A stretch of 64,000 nt of DNA from Cephalopachus bancanus (Eukaryota > Chordata > Mammalia > Primates > Tarsiidae), in the NCBI GenBank assembly GCA_027257055.1, contig JAPVLO010000003.1, forward strand, positions 15,193,501 to 15,257,500. The letters run 5' to 3'. A model generated the notes under the pieces. That model had not been told where the DNA came from. It ran no database searches and saw nothing but the letters and a program-made list of their open reading frames with translations. Shown piece after piece: positions 33,570-46,786 of this stretch (positions are counted from its first letter, which is position 1; each line of letters starts with the position of its first letter). Both the position numbers and the translations under genes were made by a program.

Positions 33570-35948
33570 TAGGTACATCTTGGTTTATTGTGATTCACAG
33601 ATATTGTATTTTTGTTTTGGGGGGTTTATTATTATTTTTTTTTACAAATTGAGGTTTGTGGCAACCCTGCATTAATCAAGTTATATTGGCGCCATTTTTC
33701 CAACAGCATGGGCTCACTTTGTATGTCTGTGTCACATTTTGGTAGCTCTTGCAATATTTTAAACTTTGTCATTATTATTACATCTATTAGGGTGATCTGT
33801 GGTCAATGAGCTTTGATGTTACTACTGAAACTGTTTGGGGGCACCAAGAACCATACTCATATAAAATAGCAAACTTAATTCATTAATATTATATACATTA
33901 TGACTGTTCAACTGACTGTTCTTTTGTCTCACTCCCTCTCCTCAGGCCTCCCTATTGCCTGAAACACAACAATATTGAAAAAAGGCCAATTAATAACCCT
34001 ACAATGGCTTCTAGGTGTTCAAGTAAAAGGAAGAGTCACACATTTGCCACTTAAAATCAAAAGCTAGAAATGATTAAGCCTAATGAGGAAGGTATCCTAA
34101 AGGCTGAGAAGCCAAAAGCCAGGCCTCTTATGCCATATAGCCAAGTTGCAAATGCAAAGGACAAGTTCATGTAGGAAATTTAAAGTGCTACTCCAGTTAA
34201 CATACAAGTGATAAGAAAGAGAAACAGCCTTACTGCTGATATGGAGACAGTTTTAGTGGTCTAGATAGAAGATCAAACCAGCCACACCATTTTCTTAAGC
34301 CAAAGCCTAATCCCAGAGCAAGGCCCTAAATCTTTTCAATTCTATGAAGGCTTAGAGAGGTGAGGAAGCTTCAGAAGAAAAACTGAAAGCCAGCAGAGGT
34401 TGGTTCATGAGGTTTAATGAAAAAAGCCGTCTCCATAACATAAAAGCACAATGTGAAAGGCAGCAAGTTTTGATGTAGTAGCTACAGCAAGTTATACAGA
34501 AGATCTAGCTAAAATAATTGATGAAGGGTGCTACACTAAACATAAGATCTTCAGTGAAGATGAAACAGCCTTCCCTTGGAAGAAGATTCTCATGCAGGAC
34601 TTTCACAGCTGGAGAAGAGAATTCATCCTGGCTTCAAAGCTTCTAAGAATAGCATGATTCTCTTGTTAGGAACTAAAGCAACCAGTGACTTTCAGTTGAA
34701 GCCAAAGCTTATTTACCATACAGAAAATCCTAGGGCCCATAAGAATTATGCTAAATATAGTCTATCTGTGCTCTGTCAATGAGACAACAAAGCCTGGATA
34801 ACAACACATCAGTTTACATCATGACTGATTGAATACTTTAAGTCCATTTTTAAGATCTACTGCTCAGAATAAAAGACTCTAAATATTACTACTCATTTTC
34901 AATGCACCTGGTCACCTAAGAGCTCTGATGGAGATGTATAAGGAGGCTAATGTTTTCATGACTGCTAACGCAATATCCATTCTACAGCCCATAAATCAAG
35001 GAGTCAAAATGACTCCTTGGACTTAATATTAAAGACACATTTCATAAGGCTACAGCTGCCACAGATAGTGATTCCTCTAGTGGATCTGGGCAAAGTTCAC
35101 TGAAAACTTTCTGGAAAGGATTCACCATTCTAGATGCCATTAAGAACAATTGTGACCCACAGGAGGAGGTCAAAACATCATTACTAACAGAAGTTTGAAA
35201 GAAGTTGATTCTAATCCTCATGGATGGTTTTAAAGAGTTCAAGAATTCAGTGAAGAAAGTAACTTGTTGTGGTAGAAATAGCAAGAGAACTAGAATTAGA
35301 AGTAAAGCCTGATTATGTGGCTAAATTGCTACAACTGCATGATAAAATTTTAGTAAGTGGAGAGATGAGTTGCTTATTATGGAGGAGCAGAGAAAGTGGT
35401 GTCTTGAGATAGAATCTATTCCTATGGAAGATGCTGTGAAAACATTGTTGAAATGACAAAGGATTTAGAATATTACATAAGCTCAGTTGATAAAGCAGCA
35501 GTAGGGTTTGAGAGGACTGACTTCAATTTTTCAAGAAGTTCTACTGTGGGTAAAATGCTATCAAGCAGCATTGCAGGCTATGGAGAATTCTTTCATGAAA
35601 GGAGGAGTCACTTGATGTGGCCAACTTCACTACTGTCTCATTTTAAGAAATTGCCACAGGCACCTCAACCTTCAGCAACCACCACCCTAATCAGTCAGCA
35701 GCCACCACCATCAAGGCAAAAAGATTACAACCTGCTAAAGGCTCAGAAGATCATTAGCATTTTTTATCAATAAAGTGTGATAAAATTAAGCTATGTAGAT
35801 TGTTTTTTAAGCATAATGCTATTGCATACTTAATAGACTTTGCATGCACTAGGAAACCAAAAACTTTTTGTGACTCACTTTATTGAAATATTTGCTTTAT
35901 TGCTGGGGTTTTTAAAACCAACCCTGCAATATCTCCAAGGTATGCCTG
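33570..35948 (+). mobile_element. Tigger1-like DNA transposon, near full length
   Basis: A cut-and-paste element of the Tc1/mariner-pogo group. The left end 'aggtacatcttggt' and the inverted right end 'aggcataccttggaga' pair as terminal repeats. TA dinucleotides flank both ends (33568-33569 and 35949-35950). The 5' region has 'tttgtggcaaccctgcatta' and 'ggcgccatttttccaacagc', typical of Tigger1. Length is 2,379 bp against about 2.4 kb for the complete element, which is unusual, since most copies are internally deleted. Confidence 0.93.
34004..35773 (+). pseudogene. Tigger transposase remnant (TIGD/pogo type)
   Basis: The transposase binds the inverted ends and moves the element; its relatives include the domesticated TIGD genes. 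The first ATG at 34004 gives MASRCSSKRKSHTFAT, then a stop. The middle frame 34576-34782 has '[20 protein letters not shown]' and 'KPKLIYHTENPRAHKNYAK', part of the catalytic DDE-type domain. The frame at 35453-35773 gives the C-terminus, with '[20 protein letters not shown]' and '[17 protein letters not shown]'. The span of about 590 codons matches the family. Multiple stops and frame changes make it inactive. Confidence 0.9.
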
Positions 35949-35950
35949 TA

Positions 35951-37525
35951 TCTTTCTCATATGCCTATTATCTTCTGTTTCTCAGTTTAGATCAGAATTA
36001 AACACTTATAATACAGAAAAGGGCTGGGTTATTATTTTGAGGGACAGCCAGAAAGCATAAAGTCTAGGGAGACAGTATCTCAGACTAAAGAAAATCTAAA
36101 AGAAACCCTGTAGTGATAGAGAAGGTGGATAGATAGACAAAAAGCAGTTTGGGTTACTGGGTACTGTGGAAGTGACAAAGGAAAGTACAAGAACAAGGCA
36201 AGGGGAAAAAGTGATTCAATCACAGTTTTGTTTTGTTTTTTATAACTTTTAAAAACTTAGTAGAAAATGGAAAGAAAAACAACTTCTTTCCAAATACATT
36301 CACTTTTGACCACCCATGAGGCCAGATCTCTCTGCTGTGACCCTCTCTGTCATAAAGGTGACTAGAAGAATTTCACATCACAAAACCTTGTATCTTTGGA
36401 ACTTGAACACTGCCAGGAATCTCCACCCCTCAAAGACAATTCTGATCCAGAGATAGAATATAAAAATTTGAAAACCTAAAACTTTTCTCTTTTAATGACA
36501 GTGCTTTTAAAAAAAGAGATTTATTAGAGGATAAAGACCTTTTTGCTGACTACAGAGATCTCATTTGCTTTTTCTTCTAAAAGCAAATAGAGAAGAGGAA
36601 ACCTTGAATGAGCTTCTCCTTTCATAATAAAAACCATCTTCAGACATTTGTCATTCAGAGAGCACTGAAATTTTATTATTGGAGCTAGTGTTGGGACATT
36701 CAGGCTTTCATCAACTATAGAAGCTGACATAGTCTGAATTTGAGCTAACTATTAAAATACAGCCCTAATCTCTTACTGAGGACAATGTCTCAACAAATTA
36801 ATTTTTTCATTACTCAAACTGTGTCCAAGGAGAAAGACTAAAGGACACTGTCTTTCTTTCTTCACCCTCCAGATGAGAAAGGACACTTTCAGTTCACTCG
36901 GTCCTAATCTTGCCTCTCTTGGGGTTGCCCCAACAAGCAAAAGGGTTGACCTCAGCTGGATGAAGCAACTGATTAAACATGGGAAGAACAGATTTTCAGC
37001 ATCTGTCACAGGAATCAGGTTGGGAAGCTAACAGGCATTGAGCCAGGACTCCATGGCAAACATTTTGCATTTACTCTTCAGCATAGCATGTAAGTAGCAT
37101 CATTTGTGTAATGTCCCAGATTAGAAGCCTAAACTTGAAATCAATTGACTTGTCAAGCTACTGTTCAAATTGAAGTCTGTATTCAGATCCAGATCTTCCA
37201 CCATACTATATTCCCTGACCTAGAAACTCATCTGGAAAATATTAGGTGCCATCTACCTCTGTATCTCTCTATGTTTACATAACTAAAGTATTGAAGTGTC
37301 TGATTCCAAAGGCACTTTTCTGCCAGCTCATGCTGAATGGAAAATACAAACTTCTACTGCAACAGTTAGATTAAGTACAGATTTCCAAAGGTAGTATTTA
37401 CCGTTATTACAAGTTAGCCCTAGACCCAAATCTTTTATTCTCCTAAAAGAAGTTAAATCAGCACCAACCTGACATTATACACACACATATTTGATTCTAA
37501 AAGTCTCTAAGTCGAAGTTGTGCAA
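35951..37525. other. Unassigned DNA, no gene seen
   Basis: No repeat family or exon recognised. Small frames lack domain signatures. Confidence 0.4.
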
Positions 37526-37527
37526 TA

Positions 37528-37635
37528 GTATTGATGAAAGATATTATATATATCCCATATATAATAAAAAGGAATTATATATGCATATAAACTGTTTATA
37601 TAGAGGAGATATATATGTGTGTGCATATATATAGC
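37528..37635. repeat. AT-rich alternating tract
   Basis: Repeated TATA/ATAT words with short TG inserts. Confidence 0.75.
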
Positions 37636-38650
37636 TCTATTTTAATAAGTATATCCATTTTTAGTTTTAGATATTATAAAACTATGTAATAACCAGAGTA
37701 GATAAGCAGATAACCTTATGATATGCCCAAGGAACAATAAGCATATTTTGGATGGAACAAAGTGAAGTGAAGGACAGGCAACAAGGTCATTTTGGAAGGA
37801 TGAGAATATAAGGGTGAGAGATTTTAGCTTTCCTTCTTAGACAGTGGGGATCCACTTAAATTACTGAGTAGAAAGTATTTTATAGGATATAGAGGAAGAG
37901 TGAGATGCTGAAAATGGAGAAAAGGGCTGTGAAGTTCAGTTGGGTACCTGCTATATTCCTCCACAAGAAGACTGGTTGTTATTAGACTGCATTAACAAGA
38001 TATGTCCAATCTTGATAAGTATCATTGACCTTTATCTTCAGAAGGGGATTTGGGACAAAAAGAAGCCACCCCTCCCCATTGCTTTTTCCCTTAGTTTCTG
38101 CCCACAAAGGATATCAGCATCACAAAAGCCACTTCTTTTTAGGAAAAAGAAAGCTCCACACCCAAGAATTTACCAAAATTTTCATTATTATTTTATGATC
38201 ATACCAACCCTCGCTTGACTCTAATCACATTGTCCTTTGTCTTCCTTAAATAGCTGCCTCCCTAATTTGAAACTGTTTATCACTGTGTATAAAATGTCTT
38301 AAATAATATGTTTCAATGTGACACTTATTGAATACTTAATAAAATATGCAGAAATAGACTTCTTTTTATCTCTTTTCATTTTCTTTCTTAATTAGAAACC
38401 TCAGGAAAAAAGTTTAATTTTGCTTGCTGAGGTGGTACTTCTCTGTTTTACTTCCCCTGTTTAAAAATGAATGTTTTAGCTTTCAGGCTAAGTCAAAAAT
38501 GGAAAATGGAACCTATCCCTGATTCTAACCTTAGGAACTTGGGTGAAACAGATCTCACAAGTTAAAAAAAAAAGACAGAATTCAATGAAGAATAATGGTG
38601 AGGGCCCCTTTGTGCAAGATACATTCAGGTGAGGTACAGGGGCGATACAT
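37636..38650. other. Unassigned DNA, no gene seen
   Basis: No family or exon recognised. The frame at 37940-38218 has no domain signature. Confidence 0.4.
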
Positions 38651-38665
38651 TTAAGATGTAGACAC

Positions 38666-39268
<603 letters not shown>

Positions 39269-39499
39269 TCAAGTATATTTTAAATGGTTTTAAAGCTCTC
39301 TGTAAAATTACACTCTTAAACTGTGTTTATGATTTTATAGTTTTTGTTTACCTTTTTTATTTCAAAAACATTAATATTCATTGTTATTTATGATCGTGAG
39401 AATAAGTATGCATTGTAGAACATTTGAAAAATGAATACACAACAAAAATGTATCTGAAATTCCATCTTTGAAATCCAATCTGTGAACATCTTATACAAA

Positions 39500-39578
39500 A
39501 TGTGTACATATGTATATATGCACACATATACATATATACACATGTGTATGTACATATACACACAACCACACACATCTT
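39500..39578. repeat. Alternating CA/TA tract
   Basis: Imperfect ACATAT/TGTATA words over about 75 bases. Confidence 0.8.
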
Positions 39579-39651
39579 TGTACATTCACATTTTTCTTAG
39601 AATTAATTTCTAGAAGTACAATGATGTAAAAATATGGACAGTTTAAATTCT

Positions 39652-39941
39652 TTTTTTATTTTAAAGATGTGGGGTACAATTCAGGATTAGTTATACAAGT
39701 GGTCATCGTACGGTGAAGTTTGGGCTTCCCTTTGGACCCCACTTCACCTAGTTTGAGATCAGGTACGCTTGTTGATGTTATATGTTCCCCTCCCACCCTT
39801 CCCCGGCAATTTCTCACTACTGCCTATCCCTTTCTTATAGTATTATGATAATTGTTCAGGTCCACTTATGAGTGAGAACATGTAGTACTCAGTTCTTTGT
39901 TTCTGTGACAAATCACTGAGTATGACAGACTCCAAATCCAT
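39652..39941 (-). mobile_element. Inverted 5'-truncated L1 3' end
   Basis: Reads 'gatgtggggtacaattcagg', 'tgttcccctcccacccttcc' and 'tatgagtgagaacatgtagt', the reverse complement of the L1-C 3' UTR and the last part of ORF2. An extra T/C-rich segment lies in the first 100 bases. Target-site duplication not found. Confidence 0.85.
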
Positions 39942-40260
39942 GTATATTTTTGCTATTTTTCCTCTTATCATCAAAAATGAAACTGTAACTGACTTCCCTG
40001 AGAAAGAAAATAAATTGAATGAGTTTGCCTTCTTTTACTTCTCCCTGTTTACTTCTGACTGTCAATATAATAATTAAATAAATTATCAATTTTAAAATTA
40101 TGGTTACAACAATGTGAATGACCAAACCAAACATACAGGTAAGTATAGAGTGATATAACCCTATGGCAAAAATCTAAGACAGATTTCAAATTTAAAGGAT
40201 AAAAAACTTGTTGAGTATTCCATCAATTTTATAACACTACTATATAAATGTATCTGCATG
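39942..40260. other. Unassigned AT-rich DNA
   Basis: No family or exon recognised. Confidence 0.4.
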
Positions 40261-40264
40261 TACA

Positions 40265-40535
40265 CAGTCACATATAATACCCAGCATCTATTGAAGCTTT
40301 GCCATATACCTTGCACTGTGCTAAGTACATTGAGTATACCATCTCATATAGTGCTTGGCAATAACCTTATAAGACAGGTACTCTTATCTCTATTTTACAA
40401 ATGAGGAAACTGAGGTTCAGAGAGGTCAAGAAACTTCTCTGGGCAACACAGCTATTAAATGGTGAAGCTGGGATCTTAATCCAGATCTGGATGCCTCCAG
40501 AAGCCTTTGTTCCTAGTCACAGTGCTATATTGCCA
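40265..40535 (-). repeat. MIR, nearly complete
   Basis: 'ttttacaaatgaggaaactg', 'aggttcagagaggtcaagaa' and 'cacagctattaaatggtgaa' form the reverse complement of MIR, from the tail (about 40270) to the tRNA-like head (about 40530). Confidence 0.9.
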
Positions 40536-41835
40536 TAGGAAAAAACATGCTGCATGGAAATATGTCAACACAATGGTGGTCAAATTTAGGATCACTTTTG
40601 TACCTTATTTAAATAATTCTGTATATAAAAAACATTTCAAATAGGATGTGATTTACTTTTATAATCAGCAATAAATTAGTGAATGATAAATATCACATGA
40701 AGGCTTGGTGACTCAGAGCCCTGAGGCCTGGATCACCCAGACCCCTGATTTATAGGAGGATCACTATTGTTATGTGAAGACCCTTGTGTTGGCCACAGAG
40801 TCTCCCTCTTCTTTCCCTGAAATTGAAGTGGAGCAATTTCCTATGAGACTTTTCAGACGTCTTTCCAAGACTCTCAGGTTTTCTCTAGAAAATGCTAATT
40901 ACCAAACCACCTCTCAAAAAAACTCCACTGACTTCAAACATCTTATATACAACTAGAACAAAAAGGTATGTCCAGGTGTTATCAATAAAGGCAATATTTT
41001 TTAAAACTTTGAAAAAAATAACTATAATAACTTCTGTTGCATGGATAACTGTATAATTCATCCTTTTGGTTAAGCTAAAATAAAGATTTGTGAAGGCTGT
41101 TGAGGGAAGATATAGCAGAATAACTAGTGCTGGGTATATACATTTTCAATACTATAGAAATTTTATCGCCAAAAGATAAAACAACTTATTTCCAAACATA
41201 ATATAAGGTAAGAAAAACAAAATTTAAAAATTTTCTTTAACTTTTGGTGAGCAGAGGAATACGTTTTTTTTAAAGACTAAGAAACACTATGCTAAACCTG
41301 ATTGCGCCAACCAAGACACTAGAAAGTCAAGTGACTGGGCTCCATCATTTCGGGTGCCCCTCAAATGCTTTCATTGAACAGCACTTTGGTCACAGGCCAC
41401 CAACCTTCATTGAAAAATTATATATGACCTTATGGGACATTGGACTACATGTACCATTAAAAAAAAAAAGTTGATTTTGTCCAGAACATCACACTACAGA
41501 CAGTGTGTCCAACACAGATGAATACCGACAGGAGAAATGTCTCTTTTGGCTCAGTACTTAGAAGAATTATTTCTCCTGGCCACCAAATCATGAGCCTAGT
41601 TGTGTTTACATCTGCATTCATTGCTAGAAAATATGTCTTTACCTTACTCCATGTCACTTTCTTACATTTATTGCTCCCCTTCCCTCCTTTTTCTGGCTTA
41701 TTTTTAGCTCAGCTTTATCCCCTGAACTGTATGTGACTTTTTAAGCTGTCTTAAATTATTCTTTTATACAAGGCTAAATATAAATAAACACAGGCACATA
41801 CTCTGCACACATCTTTATGACAGTTTATGTAATAC
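40536..41835. other. Unassigned DNA, no gene seen
   Basis: No repeat family recognised. The block before the A-run at 41458 might be a degraded retrocopy, but its frame (41289-41474) has no domain signature. Confidence 0.35.
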
Positions 41836-41836
41836 T

Positions 41837-42080
41837 GCTATTTGGACATCAAAAACCACCCAACAGTGAATGGGATCAGTATGTTTACTACAGACTGAAA
41901 AGAAGAAAATACATTTTCATTTCTATTTTAACAGTGAGATCCAAACAGATTAAGATCCATCACCCACAGGTCATTCTACAGACACTCAGATTACGACCTG
42001 ACCCCAAGAGAGCTGCTGGCTTCTCTGCAGGGTAAAATTACATCATGATTATGTGTTTCTGTGCCACTGTGCTCAGGAAG
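41837..42080 (+). repeat. Local repeat unit, copy 1
   Basis: Resembles 43417-43636 along its whole length, for example 'ttttcatttctattttaaca' against 'tttcatttccatttaaatac', and 'aaaattacatcatgattatg' against 'aaaattacaccctgatgatg'. The family is unknown. Confidence 0.6.
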
Positions 42081-42424
42081 TAAGTGGTCTGGGTTTGAGA
42101 CTTCTAGTCATCCTTGAGGAAAGCGGACAAAGGGAATTGTCAGGTTAGAGATGTGGCATTTCAGATGGATAAAGTGCAAGTGAAGAAATGGGTCAACAGA
42201 TAGGAGAATCAGAAAGAAATAATGTCACAGCTGCCAAAATTAGAAAAAAAAATTCAAGATGGAAGTGCTAGATGGCAATCTATAAGAGAAGACGAATATT
42301 TCTGGTGCAAACTTGAAAAAAAAAAGATTTTTTTAATATACATAACATTCCATCCTTTATCTTCAACCTAATAACATTAATTCTTTCAAAATTGCATTTT
42401 TAAAAGTTAATATTTCTTCCATCT

Positions 42425-43010
42425 GCACTCAAAACGCATGGTATATCTATGATAGACACACTCCAAGGTGACCCCCAATGAGTCCCACTCCTATGTAGTC
42501 CCTCTCCCTTAATATGTGAGCAGAACCTATAACTCCTAACAAATAGAATATGGCAATCGTTACAGGATGCCACTCCCTTTATTAGGTTTTTTTAAACTGC
42601 AAAAGTGAAGGGGTTTTGCAGATGTTATTAAACTAACTTTAAGTTGATCAAAGGACAGATTATCCTGTCAATCAGATCTAATTAACTGACCTCTGAAAAA
42701 ATAATTGGAGATAGAGATTCCTCCCCATTGTTGACTTTGAAGAAGCTAGCTTCCATGAATTCTACAACCACAAGGAAATGAAATTCTGCCAACAACCTAA
42801 GGGAACTTGGAAGCAGACCCTTCCCTAGTCAGGCCTCCAGATGAGAATGAGGCCCAGTCAACACACTGATTTCAGCCTGTGAGACTCTAAGCACAGCACC
42901 TAGCTGAAGCATGCCTGAACTTCTAACCTACAGAAACTGAGATATAACATGAATGGTTTTTAAGCCTCTAAGTTTGTGGCAATTTGTTATGCAGCATAGA
43001 AAACCAAAGA
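42425..43010 (+). mobile_element. MaLR-type LTR (MLT1-like), solo
   Basis: 'ccctctcccttaatatgtga', 'acaaatagaatatggcaatc', 'gttttgcagatgttattaaa', 'gattatcctgtcaatcagat' and the end 'tttaagcctctaagtttgtg' with 'gcaatttgttatgcagcata' follow the MLT1 LTR order. It is diverged and has no internal region. MaLRs are old non-infectious LTR elements. Confidence 0.65.
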
Positions 43011-43416
43011 CAGAGAACCAATTTGCACTGAATTTCTTTATAATGTTAACTAAGCAGGAAAAAAATGTAATGGAAACTTCAGACTCCTCTCCCAACTTTC
43101 CACATCACCCTTACCCGAGTTCTCCCACATTAAATGTCCGGAATACTTAGACTAAAGCTGCTGCAATCACGTCCAGGATGTTTCACTAAAGAACCATCAC
43201 ATAGTGTCACTGTGGGAATTTCAGTGCTTGATCATCCAAAGAAACCTACCTTCAATAGGCCAGAAAATGTTTAACTCATCCAGCCTGAGACTTCTGTAAT
43301 TTTCTAATCACCCACTAAAGAGTCAAGCAACACCTTTAGATTACCACGATGACTCAGCACACTATCAGTGCCTCCAACTTCAAAGCTACATGACTAGGTA
43401 TTTGTTTTCCCTTCAC

Positions 43417-43636
43417 CTATTTGGGTTTGAAAATCCCCAAGCAGGCACAGAACTAGCAAACTTTCTATAGACCTGAAAGGAGGAGTCAATGTTTCATTTC
43501 CATTTAAATACCGAGATCAAAATACAGCCTAAAGCCAGACTAGTCAGCTGAGACTCCATTCCATAATAGCATGTTCTCTCTGCTTTGCACAAAATTACAC
43601 CCTGATGATGTATTTCCTTACTACTGTGCCCAGAAG
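43417..43636 (+). repeat. Local repeat unit, copy 2
   Basis: Second copy of the unit at 41837-42080, about 1.58 kb downstream and in the same orientation. The MaLR-like LTR lies between them. Confidence 0.6.
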
Positions 43637-43994
43637 ACCGATAGCAACGGCTCTAGTATGGGTAAAAGGGTTAGGCATCTGAATATTAGGGAAAGTGGAG
43701 AAAAGGGGGAAAGGGAAAGTCTGCATCTCTTTTTGTGAAATATTTTCCTGTTAATTGGAAATCAAATTTAACATTCTTGTGTTATACTTTTTTGAGTGGT
43801 GAATACAATGCTTTTGAAACATAGTTCAATTAAAGCCAACAAACATTTTATCTTTAGAAATTATTTCTAACAACACATCATTGGCAATTTTTTTCTACTG
43901 TTGCGACTCTTTTACACACTATTTAAAATCACTATAACATCTAAATGCACTAGACATATCAGAAATAGTAAATTTTCATTGTTTAGAAAAATTA

Positions 43995-44105
43995 GAGTAA
44001 CAGTCTTTTTCCCTTCTTCCTTTCCTCCCTCCCTCCTTCCCTTCCCCTCCTCTGTCCTCCTCACTCCTCTCCTCTCCTTCCTCCCTGCTCAACCCCTCCT
44101 TTTCT
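43995..44105. repeat. Polypyrimidine tract (C/T-rich)
   Basis: About 100 bases nearly all C and T, including repeated CCTCCC words. Purine-pyrimidine asymmetric tracts like this can form triplex DNA. Confidence 0.85.
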
Positions 44106-44291
44106 TTATTTATTCCTCTTTTGTCTCTAACTTTGGAAATATTAAAGGTAGCAACACAGCAAGTACGGAGCACCAGCAATGAAATTACAAATCCTGTATT
44201 AAAGTGTGGAGTCTAGCAAATATTGAACCAACTTCAGAAATACAGGTAGTCTGAGTCTCAAGTTTAATCATCTCCAAAATGGGCAAAATAA

Positions 44292-44590
44292 GACTGGTGA
44301 CATGGTTCACACCTGTAATCCTAGCACTCTGGGAGACTGGAGTAAGAGAATCGTTTGAAGAATCTCACAAGTTCGAGATCAGCCTGGGCAACATAGTGAG
44401 ACCTCATCTCTTCAGAAAATACAAGAATTAGCCATAGGTGTGATGGCAAGCACCTGTAGTTCCAGCTGCTCAGGGGGCTGAGGCGGAAGGATCACCTGAG
44501 CCCAGGAAGTCAAGGCAGCAATGAGCCAGGATCATGCCACTATACTCCAGTCTGGCGACAGTGTGAGACACTGTCTCAAAAATTAAAAAT
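44292..44590 (+). mobile_element. Alu (AluJ-like), full-length dimer
   Basis: Starts gactggtgacatggttcaca and ends in 'acactgtctcaaaaattaaa'. An exact 16-bp duplication, aaaatgggcaaaataa, flanks it at 44276-44291 and 44591-44606. The right arm is of the old type. Confidence 0.95.
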
Positions 44591-44858
44591 AAAATGGGCA
44601 AAATAATATCTGCACGATCATACCTATACTTTCATGAAAACCATGAGATAATACATCTACAAAGATACTTTAGTACATATAAACCAAAGGTTATATAAAT
44701 AATTTTTCATTTCAACATGTATGTTTTCTCTCATAAACTGGCACATTTCACTAAGCTGTAAAATACTAAACTTTAAAAATGAGTAGGTTGCTAGCTTAGT
44801 TCTCAAACAAATTTAACTATTTAAAAGTAAACCTCAAAGTTGCTGTCCAAGAAAAATA

Positions 44859-45080
44859 GTAACAGTTAACATTTAGTAAATGCTTTCTATGTGTCCTACA
44901 TTGTGCTAAAGGGCACTATATATTAATATTTTCTCATTGAATTCTCACATAAAGGAAGACCTATTATCTTCATTTTACAGATGAGGAATCTAAAATTTTG
45001 AAATTTAAGGAATAAATAGTAAACCTGAGATACAAAATTAAGCAGACTAATCCAGAGTCCACAATTAACCACACAACTAT
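44859..45080 (-). repeat. MIR
   Basis: 'aacatttagtaaatgctttc', 'cattgtgctaaaggg' and 'cattttacagatgaggaatc' give a reversed MIR with a changed right part. Confidence 0.8.
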
Positions 45081-45600
45081 TTCAAATACATTTTCTGGGT
45101 TGACACTCCAAGAACAGGAGCAATGAGATGTAATCTGGGCACATAGGTGGTCTTTGTTGATATAAAGAGCATATCCCTGTTGATTCAGAAGGCCTGGTAT
45201 GGAAGCATGTCCACCCACACCGCAGGGAGCCCACCACACCACAGACAAGCACCGAATGATCAGCCGCCTCACAGGCATGCCATGACGGCAGCCTACGATG
45301 CAAATGATGTTCCCTGGAGTTGTGAACTGGTATCCTGTAGAATTTAGAGCACATCGATTGACCTACAGCCAGTTACCAAACCACATCAGAGCCTACAGGG
45401 CTGTGTGTAGGTCTGCAAAGGTCCAGAAGCTACAGCGACTGCTGCTGCTTGATGATGACTAAGCAGAGAACAGCCCTGGGTAAAGAGGAAGGAAACTAGA
45501 CAGTTAGAACCAAGAAATAAATAAAAGCAGAAACCAGAGAACAAAGGGAGTCAACAAACCAAAAGAAAACAAAACTGAAGTCAAGTCAGAAACTAGGAAT
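45081..45600. other. Unassigned DNA with CpG-containing block
   Basis: No family recognised. The block 45180-45460 has more CpG than its surroundings and short frames on both strands, but no domain or exon signal that I trust. Confidence 0.35.
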
Positions 45601-45607
45601 ACAGCAG

Positions 45608-45903
45608 GGGCCTGATTCTCAAACTGCACCCTTTGGGGTGCCACAGAGAATTTAGAGGAGCACTGCCAGGTATTTTAAATTTGAGGGAAACAGTAACATT
45701 CGACATCTGTCAGACACTGAAATGCTTAGCTTGAGGTAGTTCACAGCTTCAACATTAGATGGCATTACATTCCTTTCGATGATGTCATGTCTTTGCAGTA
45801 TGATGTCTGCTATAATAAAAACGTTATGTTATGTAAAACTCAGTGTGGAACAGGAAATTAGGATGGTGGTGTTCAATCTGATCCAAATTTTGAGAAGTTA
45901 TGC
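45608..45903 (+). mobile_element. Possible hAT-like MITE
   Basis: The left 'tgattctcaaactg' and the reverse of the right end 'acttctcaaaatttg' are similar, as in hAT ends. No 8-bp duplication was confirmed. Confidence 0.35.
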
Positions 45904-46426
45904 AATGCACACCAGGGACACACATACTTGAGTAAATGCTAAGAATTAGATTTAAATGATAATTTGTTTCAATTTATGTGGTTTTATTTTACAAAATGGT
46001 TACTAATTTCTTAGGACCTATATGCTTATTAAATTAACTGATTGAATAAATGACACTGTTAGGTATTTCTTTTGACCTAAAAGCACCGTAAAAAAAAATT
46101 GACAGTAAGAGTAGTGTGAACCGAGAAATAGTGGGAATATTAGTTAAGAATTAAAGTTCTCTAAGGAAGACAGAAAAGTAGGGGATCTCAGAAGTCAGCT
46201 GCATATCTGTTTTCAGAGCCTTAAAGATCCTTGGACATAGCAGCACCATCCTGTCCAAGGGAGACTTGCCTCCCCTGAGTCCCAGAAGCATAATGGGTCC
46301 TGACCCTCATAAACTGCCCCCTTCTCAGGATATAATGAAGATTTACCACAATGAGGATTAACTCAGGGACTTTAGGTTTCAGCATAGCAATATGATCATC
46401 TGGTGAAAACAATGAGTTATGGATGA
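45904..46426. other. Unassigned DNA, no gene seen
   Basis: Nothing recognisable before the Alu at 46437. Confidence 0.4.
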
Positions 46427-46436
46427 TATATTTTAT

Positions 46437-46736
46437 TTTATTTTATTTATTTTTTTAAGTTGGAGTCTCACTCTGTTGCCCAGATTGGAGTGCAGTGGCC
46501 ACTCCCGGCCACCACAGCCTCGACCTGCTGGGCTCTGGTGATCCTTCCACCTCAGCCTTCCGAGTAGCTGGAACTACAGGCATGCGCTACCACGGCTGGC
46601 TGATTTTTGATTTATTGTAGAGATGAGGTCTCGCCAAGTTGCCCAGGCGGGTCTCAAACCCACGGGTTCAGGCAATCCACTCACCTCAGCCTCCCAAAGG
46701 CGCAGGATTACAGGCTGAGCCACCGAGCCCGGCTGG
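46437..46736 (-). mobile_element. Young lineage-specific Alu
   Basis: Inverted copy with 'gcagtggccactcccggcca' in the right arm, 'tgatttattgtagagatgag' in the middle, and 'aaggcgcaggattacaggct' in the left arm. The 10-bp repeat tatattttat at 46427-46436 and 46737-46746 is the likely target-site duplication. Confidence 0.94.
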
Positions 46737-46786
46737 TATATTTTATAATAGTATCAACCAAGTACTTACATGTTTGGCATCTTACA

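Noticed and set aside
41289..41474. Possible processed pseudogene ending in an A-run
   Set aside because: The translated text is not recognisable and no target-site duplication flanks the A-run.
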